This document shows, piece after piece, positions 7,206 through 13,951 of a stretch of DNA of 26,255 bases. Made by a program: the position numbers and the translations under genes. Each line of letters opens with the position of its first letter. Position 1 is the first letter of the stretch. The notes beneath the pieces are model-generated. The model was not told the origin of the DNA, searched no databases, and was given only the letters and a program-made list of their open reading frames with translations. This DNA is from an uncultured Dorea sp. (GTDB lineage: Bacteria; Bacillota; Clostridia; Lachnospirales; Lachnospiraceae), in the NCBI RefSeq assembly GCF_934294775.1, contig NZ_CAKRAH010000038.1, forward strand, positions 1 to 26,255, in the 5' to 3' direction.

Positions 7206-8210
7206 TTATTTATAATCCATCACCAGAAACATCGGTTTGATCGCTACCACTTCGTCATACTCTTCTTTCTCGACGACCACGCTGGAATTCAACGCTTTCA
7301 GATCTTTTTTCAAGACCTGTAATGCTTCCGGAATATTTCTCGCACGCCCCTCTTTCATAATTTCCTGCATTCTCTTTAACACAACCGGATGCGCATAATG
7401 AGCCGGTACCGGGAAATCCGGATATTCTCTGATATAATCTTCCATCTGACGGATGGATTCCGTCAGCTGCTTCTCAATATAATTCTTATTATTCTTCGAA
7501 GTCGGAAGTACATTCGCTCCGGCAAACAAGAAGATTGCGGCCAGACCGAACAAAAGGAAATACATTCCAAATCCCGCATGCGTCGTCAGTGCATAGATAC
7601 CATAGATAAATGCTGCGCCGCCCATCAGTACGATTGCAAGAGCTACCCATTTATATGCCGGATTGCTCCTGTCATAAGTACGCTTTTTCTTTGCCGACTG
7701 ACTTAAGTCCATATAGATATCCGATTGCTTTTTCAGATACTCTTCTGCCTGTTCCAGCTTTGCAAGACATCTTTTTGTTTCTTCCGATACCTTTCTTTCT
7801 CTTTGCTTTTCTGCCAGCCATCTTTCCTTCTCTGCCAGCTTTCGCTCAGCCTCAAGACTGTGTACCGGAATATCCGGATATTCTTCCTCTATGTATGCAA
7901 GAAATCTGTCCACATCTTCTTCATGTTTGAAATTACATTGCTTTTCTTTTCCGTCCTCATATACGACCACAAGATAGGATAATGTACCGAATACTCCTTT
8001 TCCTGTAAATCCACCCTTACTCATGGCGATTCTTTTGAAGATTCTTTTTATCGAACCAATCGGTATGTAATACCTTCTGTCAATATAGAAGCTGCTAAGA
8101 TACACTGCCTTTTTTCCAATGCCACAAGGTCCGATCTTCTTGCATTCTTTTTTGTCTTTTATCAATTCTTCATCCGGAATCGATACATTACCCAGTCTTT
8201 GTGGTTTCAT
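7206..8210 (-). CDS. Unknown two-TM protein with PH-like N-terminus and coiled coil
   Basis: A 334-residue protein that I do not recognise. Residues about 25-110 are rich in alternating hydrophobic residues (AVYLSSFYIDRRYYIPIGSIKRIFKR, LSYLVVVYEDGKEKQCNFKHEEDVDRFLAYIEEEYP), which suggests a beta-rich, PH-like domain. Residues 118-175 are a Lys/Glu-rich coiled coil. Two transmembrane segments lie near 187-207 and 214-235, and a soluble helical C-terminus (IEKQLTESIRQMEDYIREYP to MFLVMDYK) follows. There is no signal peptide, so both soluble parts probably face the cytoplasm with a short hairpin in the membrane. The ribosome site is weak (GAGATGATGAAAAG). It has its own terminator and could follow cstA on one transcript, as I see no terminator in the 112-nt gap. 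Confidence 0.7.
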   Translation of the reverse strand: MKPQRLGNVSIPDEELIKDKKECKKIGPCGIGKKAVYLSSFYIDRRYYIPIGSIKRIFKRIAMSKGGFTGKGVFGTLSYLVVVYEDGKEKQCNFKHEEDVDRFLAYIEEEYPDIPVHSLEAERKLAEKERWLAEKQRERKVSEETKRCLAKLEQAEEYLKKQSDIYMDLSQSAKKKRTYDRSNPAYKWVALAIVLMGGAAFIYGIYALTTHAGFGMYFLLFGLAAIFLFAGANVLPTSKNNKNYIEKQLTESIRQMEDYIREYPDFPVPAHYAHPVVLKRMQEIMKEGRARNIPEALQVLKKDLKALNSSVVVEKEEYDEVVAIKPMFLVMDYK

Positions 8211-8275
8211 CTTTTCATCATCTCATTTCTGTCAATTCATTCTGGCTTTTTATATATCTACAGAACCTGCCACTG

Positions 8276-8313
8276 GCAGCTTCTTTCGAACGCATGGCGA
8301 TTCAAATTACTCT
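8276..8313 (-). repeat. 38-bp imperfect intergenic repeat, copy 2
   Basis: This matches 7059-7096 at 32 of 38 positions. It sits between the end of cstA and the start of the 8210 gene, next to a perfect 13-bp palindrome CTGCCACTGGCAG at 8267-8279. Both copies lie upstream of a minus-strand gene. Confidence 0.55.
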
Positions 8314-8322
8314 GTCTTGTAA

Positions 8323-9762
8323 CTATGCTTTCATTGGTTTCTTTGTCGCATGGATAAAGATTCCAAGGAATGCTGCTGCCAGAATAATTCCTACTGGATA
8401 AGCAACCTTCGTGGAAAGTCCCAGGCACTCTTCTGCACAGAAGAAATATGTCATAGAAACTGCACTCATGAATGTTGCCGGTACCGCTGTGATCCAGTAA
8501 TTCTTCTTCTCGCGGAACAGATACATACTTGCTGTCCACAGAACGATCATAGCCAGTGTCTGGTTTGTCCAGCTGAAGTATCTCCATACGATTGCATAAT
8601 CCAGATGTCCGACAAATGCTCCGACTGCCAGAAGCGGAATACATAACATCAGACGTTTCTGCATCTTATTCTGATCAACTTTGAACCAGTCTGCCAGTAC
8701 CAGACGTGCACTACGGAATGCAGTATCACCTGAAGTGATCGGGCATACAATAACTCCGATCATTGCAAGTGCAACACCTACGCCGCCCATCGTCTTGATA
8801 CATACATCATAGATGGCTGCTGACTGACCATTTGCAAGAATATCATTCAGACCTGTACTCAGGCCGCCTGTAATTTTATAAATGGAACATCCTGCTGCTG
8901 CCCAGATCAGTGCGATCACACCTTCTGCAACCATGGCACCATAGAATACGAAATGTCCCTGTTTCTCAGATTTCATACAACGTGCCATCAGTGGTGACTG
9001 TGTAGAATGGAATCCGGAAATGGCTCCACATGCTACGGTAATGAACATAAAGCTCCAGATCGGCTTTCCTGCCGGATGCATGTTCGTGAAATGCGTCCAG
9101 ATCTCAGGAATCGTATAATTCGGATTCATAAAGATACCAAAGATAACACCGACTGCCATAACGATCAGACAGATACCAAACAATGGATAGATACGTCCGA
9201 TGATCTTATCGATGGAAATAAATGTTGCAATAAAATAATATGCAAGGATGATCCAAAGCCATACTTCAGGATTCGCCAGTGCCCCTGTCACACCTTTATT
9301 TCCAAGCAATGTAACGATCAGTCCCGCCGGTCCTACTGCAAATACCGTACCAACCATGACCAGAAGTACAACACTGAATACACGCATCACATTCTTCATT
9401 ACATTTCCGAGATAAATTCCGCACACTTCAGAAATGGATGCTCCGTCATTTCTTTCAGAAAGCATACCTGAAAAATAGTCATGCACACCACCTGCAAAGA
9501 TCGTACCAAATGTAATCCACAGGAATACAACCGGTCCCCATAACGCACCCTGCATAGCTCCGAAAATTGGTCCCAGACCTGCAATATTCAACAGCTGTAC
9601 CAGGAACAACTTCCACTGTGGCATTACTACATAATCCACACCGTCATTGATCCGGACCGCCGGTGTCTCTCTGTCATCCGGTGCAAAAGTGTTCTCTACC
9701 ACTTTACCATAGACAAAATACCCTCCTATAAGTAACGCTAAGCAAATAATAAAACTAATCAT
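8323..9762 (-). CDS. cstA: CstA-family carbon starvation transporter
   Basis: A 479-residue integral membrane protein with about 12-14 hydrophobic segments. The N-terminus is diagnostic of CstA: IGGYFVYGKVVENTFAPDDRETPA, DGVDYVVMPQWKLFLVQLLNIAGLGPIFGAMQGALWGP and GGVHDYFSGMLSERNDGAS. It is the short form, lacking the long C-terminal extension of E. coli CstA (about 700 residues). Characterised family members import pyruvate (BtsT) or peptides. The start has a GGAGGTG site and a clear sigma-A promoter at 9814-9841. Upstream lies the redox operon without an obvious terminator. Pyruvate uptake would fit the alanine dehydrogenase encoded further upstream, but the substrate cannot be read from the sequence. 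Confidence 0.93.
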   Translation of the reverse strand: MISFIICLALLIGGYFVYGKVVENTFAPDDRETPAVRINDGVDYVVMPQWKLFLVQLLNIAGLGPIFGAMQGALWGPVVFLWITFGTIFAGGVHDYFSGMLSERNDGASISEVCGIYLGNVMKNVMRVFSVVLLVMVGTVFAVGPAGLIVTLLGNKGVTGALANPEVWLWIILAYYFIATFISIDKIIGRIYPLFGICLIVMAVGVIFGIFMNPNYTIPEIWTHFTNMHPAGKPIWSFMFITVACGAISGFHSTQSPLMARCMKSEKQGHFVFYGAMVAEGVIALIWAAAGCSIYKITGGLSTGLNDILANGQSAAIYDVCIKTMGGVGVALAMIGVIVCPITSGDTAFRSARLVLADWFKVDQNKMQKRLMLCIPLLAVGAFVGHLDYAIVWRYFSWTNQTLAMIVLWTASMYLFREKKNYWITAVPATFMSAVSMTYFFCAEECLGLSTKVAYPVGIILAAAFLGIFIHATKKPMKA

Positions 9763-9813
9763 GACAACACCTCCAATGTCCTTTATTTCTTAATATTTCC
9801 TTAACCTACTTCC

Positions 9814-9841
9814 ATTATAGGATTATGTGTATTTTTTTCAA
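9814..9841 (-). promoter_or_regulatory. cstA promoter
   Basis: On the minus strand TTGAAA (9841-9836) and TATAAT (9819-9814) are 16 bp apart, about 55 bp before the ATG. The region just upstream repeats the same words (CAAAAAATACTTGAAAAAAATAC), giving two AAAAAATAC copies 14 bp apart that might be a regulator site. Confidence 0.65.
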
Positions 9842-9894
9842 GTATTTTTTGAAAATTCTTGTATTTTTTATATATTTTGCACAACCACCGTTCT

Positions 9895-10737
9895 CTATCT
9901 TTCTACTTTTACTCCGAATTTTAATGCGTCTTTCGAACAGACCTGTGTACATTTCCCACAACGGATACATTCTGCCGAATCCGGTGTCTCTACCGGATTA
10001 ACATCCATCGGACAGACACTGCTGCATTTCCCGCAATGAATACATTTTTCCATGTCTACATCCATATGGAAAAAGCTGACTTTATTCAGTATTCCATAGA
10101 TTGCTCCCAGAGGGCACATCACTTTGCAGAAAAATCTGCAGATACTCAAAGTTCCGACCAGTGTGAGCACAAGTATCAGCATTTTCACAGAAAATAATGT
10201 CCCGATCACATGGCGAAGTTCCGGATGTGTGGAAAGGAGCGGAATTCCTCCTTCCAGTGTTCCGACCGGACAGATATATTCACAGAATGCCGGTGCGCCG
10301 CTTCCGACAACATTTGTCTTTACCACAGGAAGCAGCATAACGAATACTGCCAGCAGAATATATTTGATCCAGGTAAATCCTTTCCATAATTTCTTCTTCG
10401 GAAACGGAATCTTATACAGCAGTTCCTGCAGCAATCCAAACGGACATAAAAATCCACAGACTGCACGTCCCAGAACGACTCCGAATGCCAGGATCATTCC
10501 CCAGACATAAAAGCTCATCTTAAAATCAATCGAACCGTTCACCGCCTGCATCGCCCCGATCGGGCATGCCGTGGTCGCTGCCGGACAGGAATAACAGTTC
10601 ATTCCCGGATTGCAGAAACTTTTCCATTTTCCTTTATATAATCTTCCATCCAGAAAATTACCGAGGTACAGATTGGAGTATCCGAATGCTGCAACCTGTA
10701 TGATTTTTCGTTTTATTTCAAATGTTAATTTTCCCAT
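9895..10737 (-). CDS. NapH/polyferredoxin-type 4Fe-4S membrane protein
   Basis: A 280-residue membrane protein. The C-terminus carries two complete 4Fe-4S ferredoxin motifs: Cys232/235/238/242 in CIHCGKCSSVCP and Cys257/260/263/267 in CIRCGKCTQVCS. The N-terminal part has the Cys-Pro signatures of NapH/MauN-type proteins: CNPGMNCYSCP, TTACPIG, CGFLCPFG, CEYICPVGT and CRFFCKVMCPLGAIYG. Transmembrane segments lie near 75-95, 123-143 and 178-200. Such proteins pass electrons from the cytoplasm to partners at the outer face of the membrane. It is the last gene of an operon with a TlpA-like lipoprotein and a CXXC protein; it starts 9 nt after the latter with a weak ribosome site, suggesting coupling. 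No ccdA is present in the window, so it may supply the reductant for the lipoprotein. Confidence 0.88.
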   Translation of the reverse strand: MGKLTFEIKRKIIQVAAFGYSNLYLGNFLDGRLYKGKWKSFCNPGMNCYSCPAATTACPIGAMQAVNGSIDFKMSFYVWGMILAFGVVLGRAVCGFLCPFGLLQELLYKIPFPKKKLWKGFTWIKYILLAVFVMLLPVVKTNVVGSGAPAFCEYICPVGTLEGGIPLLSTHPELRHVIGTLFSVKMLILVLTLVGTLSICRFFCKVMCPLGAIYGILNKVSFFHMDVDMEKCIHCGKCSSVCPMDVNPVETPDSAECIRCGKCTQVCSKDALKFGVKVER

Positions 10738-10746
10738 ACTTACTTT

Positions 10747-10926
10747 TTATCCCAGACCAATACATTCCAGACACACATTGATCGCTTTGTTCAATACAAT
10801 GGATACTTCCCCTCTGTACATCCCATATATGATCATCATAACCGCCACAACCAATAGTACTCCGGCAATCAGCCGTCTCGTTCCTTCTTCTATTCCTTTG
10901 TTCGTATCTCTGTTATTATTTTCCAT
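10747..10926 (-). CDS. 59-residue single-TM protein with CXXC (CD1871A-like)
   Basis: A short gene that length filters would miss. The product starts MENNNRDTNKGIEEGTRR, has one transmembrane segment (LIAGVLLVVAVMMIIYGMY, residues about 19-37), and ends in NVCLECIGLG with a CXXC pair (Cys52 and Cys55) four residues from the C-terminus. This matches the small family I recall as 'CD1871A family CXXC motif-containing protein' in clostridia. With the charged N-terminus inside, the CXXC would lie at the outer surface. The ATG lies inside the last codons of the TlpA-like gene (11-nt overlap), and the stop is 9 nt before the Fe-S protein. It is a good candidate for passing electrons between those two proteins. 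Confidence 0.85.
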   Translation of the reverse strand: MENNNRDTNKGIEEGTRRLIAGVLLVVAVMMIIYGMYRGEVSIVLNKAINVCLECIGLG

Positions 10927-11560
10927 TCAGATAATCCTCTACCGTCTGTTTGTATGCACTGACATCCGCTCCGGCAAATGGTTCCCCGATGATCTTTCCT
11001 GTACTGTCCACGAAAAATGTCGTCGGCACACCGACCAGATTACTGATTATATCGTCAAATTCTTCCGTTGCGATCAAGTGCTGATAATCTGCTCCTGTCT
11101 GACTGATGATCCTTTCTGCCAGCTTATACTGCTCGCTGCCCTTTTCATCAACATCAACCAGAAGCCCGATCAGATTCACATTATCCGGAAGTTCTTTTTT
11201 CCACTCTGCCAGTTCTGGTAATTCATCGATACATGGATTACAGTATGTTGCCCAGAAATTTACAACTGTAAGATCATACTCTGCAAATATATCATTCGTC
11301 ACTTTATTTCCATCCATATCTGTCGTTGTAAACTGTGGCATATTGACAGGGAATCCATTCTCTCCAATTTCCTGTTCTTCCGAACTGTTACCGGTATTTT
11401 TCTCTGTCTTGCTTCCTTCTTCTGAGGAATCTTTGATCTTTGCTGTCTCAGATGTGCTGCTGTCAGCTGAACCATCTTTCGAAGAACTGCACGCCCACAG
11501 TCCAAGAGCAAGCATTCCTGTCAGACAAAATATACTTATCTTTTTCATTCTTTTCTTCAT
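10916..11560 (-). CDS. TlpA/ResA-like thioredoxin lipoprotein
   Basis: A 214-residue exported lipoprotein. Residues 1-24 are a lipoprotein signal ending in the lipobox LWAC (Cys24). A Ser/Glu/Lys linker to about residue 70 follows, then a thioredoxin fold: FTTTDMDGNKVTNDIF, LTVVNFWATYCNPCIDELPEL with the redox pair Cys107-Cys110, NLIGLLVDVDEKG, and VGVPTTFFVDSTGKIIG with the cis-Pro. It is a membrane-anchored disulfide reductase of the TlpA/ResA group acting outside the cell. AAAGGAAAG lies before the ATG at 11560. It is the first gene of a three-gene operon with the CXXC protein and the Fe-S membrane protein. A terminator just upstream (11749-11785) separates it from the other redox lipoprotein gene. 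Confidence 0.92.
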   Translation of the reverse strand: MKKRMKKISIFCLTGMLALGLWACSSSKDGSADSSTSETAKIKDSSEEGSKTEKNTGNSSEEQEIGENGFPVNMPQFTTTDMDGNKVTNDIFAEYDLTVVNFWATYCNPCIDELPELAEWKKELPDNVNLIGLLVDVDEKGSEQYKLAERIISQTGADYQHLIATEEFDDIISNLVGVPTTFFVDSTGKIIGEPFAGADVSAYKQTVEDYLNGK

Positions 11561-11748
11561 ATCTTATACTTTCCTTTTATTCTTATTCTAAGCTTATTCT
11601 CTACAAAATCTGTAAAAGCATATCCCGACTCCAAATATGCCTTCTTTATTATAACCAGATTTTTCTACACATGCTACTTGATTCTCATAAAAGAGCTCGT
11701 ATTTAATCCCTTATCCCCAGTCATCTGATTCTTCCAGCATGGCAACGC

Positions 11749-11785
11749 AAAAAGGAAGATGTTACCGAAGTAACACCTCCCTTTT
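11749..11785 (-). terminator. Terminator of the symporter/lipoprotein operon
   Basis: On the minus strand AAAAGGGAGGTGTTAC and GTAACATCTTCCTTTT pair around a TTCG tetraloop and end in a T-run. It lies 53 bases after the stop of the 494-residue lipoprotein gene. The rest of the 277-nt gap up to the TlpA gene is AT-rich; it has a TATAAT on the minus strand near 11650 but no convincing -35. Confidence 0.82.
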
Positions 11786-11837
11786 ATTCATCACTTTTGT
11801 AATCCAGATCACTCCGGCTTATACATCATTGATATAA

Positions 11838-13322
11838 TTATTTTGCAATTCCGTCAGCGTAAGCTTCAAATACAGCATCAAGTGTATCTGCTTTTTCGCT
11901 GTAAGCTGTAACTGGAGCTGCGATTCCATCCTCATCTGTTGCATCCTTGTTGAATGAGAATACATAAGGTGATTTGATTACAGGAACAGTTGCTTCTTCA
12001 CCAGCATCGTTCTTGTATGTCAGGCTTGCATCAGCAGCACCTGCTTCGAACTCGTCTGTTGTAAGGTTTGTAAGAGAGTTCTCGATCAGAGTTGTGTACA
12101 TGAATCCAATGCTGTCGCTCTTCATGATATCGCCTGTGTTCTTGTATCCCCAGTCATCCTCGCTGATCTTTCCGTCAACGTATGGATCCCATAAGTATAC
12201 ATTTACATCATTTTCAACTGCCTTAGCATTTACATCAGCGATTTCGTTCTGTGTAGCTTCATCGTATGGTCCGCCTACCATGTAGATAGCGTTTCCATCC
12301 TGCTGTAACAGCCATGCAAACTGACGATATGTTATAGTCTTGATGTTAACTTTCTCAGCATCTTTAAGAGCTGGGTAGTTCTCACGAACGAAGTCTTCTT
12401 TCGAGTACTCTGTGAATTCGATGTTGTTATCTTTGATGAAATCAAACATCTTCTTCATCTCTGCATTGTATTCCTTTGTACAGTAATTCTTTACAGGATC
12501 TCCGTTTTTATCTGTAACTTCATTACCTTCATCGTCATACTCTTTTGTGTATACACCATCTTTGTCACGCTCTACCATCTTCTCGAACGCGTACATTACT
12601 GGGAATTTTTCAGCATTGTCATCTTTATTGTCACTATAGTTTGTTGTGTTGTCTTTGTTGTAGATAAAAGCGATTGGCTGCTGAATTCTGGCAACTGTCT
12701 CTGTCTCACCGTTAGCATTTGTGTAAGAAATTGCTCTCTCTGTTGTTGATGGGAACTCAATCCAGTCATCGATATTTGTCAGATACTGTTTTACAACTTC
12801 ACCATACATGTAGTTGTAGTTTACACCTGCATTTTCACTTCCGTCAGACATACGGATGAATGTATTACCATTCTCGTTGTCATCCAGGTTGAAGTCATAT
12901 GTATAGATTGTGTCAATACCATTCTCTTTTGCATACTTTGTAAGAGAAGGTGTCATAGCTCTTGTGTTGTGGCACCATGATCCGCAAAGTGCGATCATGT
13001 ATGTTCCTTCTTTCTGGAACAGGTCGATCAGTTCATCATATGTGATGTCTTCGTATACAACTTCATCAACACTCTTGAATGTCTTGATTCCCTGACGCGG
13101 TTTGTCTTTTAAGGAATTTGTATTGAATGTGTTGAAGTAATAATCTGGTTCAAAGTTGTAATCTGTTGCAGATAATGCTTTTGTTGTATCTGCTTTTGCT
13201 TCTTTTGTTGTCTCTGTTTTGCTGTCTGTACTCTTGCTATCAGATGATGAGCTTCCGCATCCTGCAAGTAATGCAGCTGACATAGACAGAGCAAGTACAC
13301 ATGAAAGAACTCTTCTTTTCAT
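11838..13322 (-). CDS. Double thioredoxin-fold lipoprotein with unusual CGSWC site
   Basis: A 494-residue acidic lipoprotein. The lipobox LLAGC puts the lipidated residue at Cys22, followed by a Ser/Thr/Lys linker. A first thioredoxin-like domain (about 85-230) contains TYDELIDLFQKEGTYMIALC and GSWCHNTRAM: Cys113 and Cys117 flank GSW, and the usual second Cys of CXXC is Thr (WCHNT). A second domain (about 325-480) repeats the pattern (TYRQFAWLLQQDGNAIYMVGGPYDEATQNE) but has no cysteine at the site. A further Cys281 lies between them. AAGGAGAAAAGAG precedes the ATG. It is the last gene after the symporter and the 158-residue protein. An extracellular thiol-binding or disulfide-handling role is my inference; the family has no function I can name. 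Confidence 0.8.
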   Translation of the reverse strand: MKRRVLSCVLALSMSAALLAGCGSSSSDSKSTDSKTETTKEAKADTTKALSATDYNFEPDYYFNTFNTNSLKDKPRQGIKTFKSVDEVVYEDITYDELIDLFQKEGTYMIALCGSWCHNTRAMTPSLTKYAKENGIDTIYTYDFNLDDNENGNTFIRMSDGSENAGVNYNYMYGEVVKQYLTNIDDWIEFPSTTERAISYTNANGETETVARIQQPIAFIYNKDNTTNYSDNKDDNAEKFPVMYAFEKMVERDKDGVYTKEYDDEGNEVTDKNGDPVKNYCTKEYNAEMKKMFDFIKDNNIEFTEYSKEDFVRENYPALKDAEKVNIKTITYRQFAWLLQQDGNAIYMVGGPYDEATQNEIADVNAKAVENDVNVYLWDPYVDGKISEDDWGYKNTGDIMKSDSIGFMYTTLIENSLTNLTTDEFEAGAADASLTYKNDAGEEATVPVIKSPYVFSFNKDATDEDGIAAPVTAYSEKADTLDAVFEAYADGIAK

Positions 13323-13394
13323 CTCTTTTCTCCTTTTTGTTTGAAATAAACTTTTTCATTTACTGTTTCCGATCTGCCATCTACAGATCCATCC

Positions 13395-13464
13395 AGACAC
13401 TTCGTGTCTTTTATACCATACAGACAGGCTCCTTATTTTCAATCCCTGGCAGCCTGTCCTGTAT
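13395..13464 (-). other. Two hairpins in the gap before the lipoprotein gene
   Basis: A perfect small hairpin AGACAC/GTGTCT lies at 13395-13409. A larger one pairs ATACAGACAGGCT (13418-13430) with AGCCTGTCCTGTAT (13451-13464) with one bulged base. Neither has a T-run, so they look like mRNA processing or stability elements rather than a terminator. Confidence 0.55.
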
Positions 13465-13474
13465 ACTATCATAA

Positions 13475-13951
13475 TTAGCACATCGGAGGTGCTTCTCCGG
13501 CATCATCACTGGATCCTGATCCACCGTCATTGTTGTATGTAGCTTCCAGATCCAGAAGATCCTGATAGTTTTCAATGCTCCATTTATCATCTGCAGGTAC
13601 ATATGTATCTACTGCTTCACGTGCTTCTTTTACAGCATCTGCTGCTCCGTCCTGTTTCTTATCGGCAAGAGAAGCCTGTTTGATCATAAGTCTTGCGTAG
13701 TTCAGTCTTGCTTCTTTATAGGTCTTCAGATTTGTGATCTTCTCTTCCAGATTCTGATTCGGATCTAATGCCTGATAATATTCAGCAGCTTTTTTAAATC
13801 TGTCGATACTATCGTCATTCAGTTTCATATCACCAATCTCATCGATTGCAGTGATTGTTCTTGTTACAGAATACTTTGTTGAAACTACAGAGAGACCAAG
13901 GAAAATGACAGCTAACACGATCAGTACGATTGTTGACTTTTTCAATTTCAT
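13475..13951 (-). CDS. Membrane-anchored 158-residue protein with C-terminal Cys
   Basis: An N-terminal hydrophobic segment (residues about 6-24, STIVLIVLAVIFLGLSVVS) follows a Lys-rich start, so the protein is anchored with its bulk outside the cell. The body is helical and charged (DRFKKAAEYYQALDPNQNLEEKITNLKTYKEARLNYARLMI), resembling a TPR-like helical bundle. A flexible Gly/Ser/Asp tail then ends in GEAPPMC with a cysteine as the last residue, the only one in the protein. The ATG shares one base with the symporter stop (TAATG), which indicates tight translational coupling. I do not recognise the family. An accessory subunit of the symporter, or a docking partner for the lipoprotein encoded downstream, is the simplest idea. 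Confidence 0.72.
   Translation of the reverse strand: MKLKKSTIVLIVLAVIFLGLSVVSTKYSVTRTITAIDEIGDMKLNDDSIDRFKKAAEYYQALDPNQNLEEKITNLKTYKEARLNYARLMIKQASLADKKQDGAADAVKEAREAVDTYVPADDKWSIENYQDLLDLEATYNNDGGSGSSDDAGEAPPMC

Noticed and set aside
7059..8313. Insertion sequence between the repeat copies
   Set aside because: The 38-bp copies are direct and imperfect, and the DNA between them encodes an unknown protein and terminator but no transposase.
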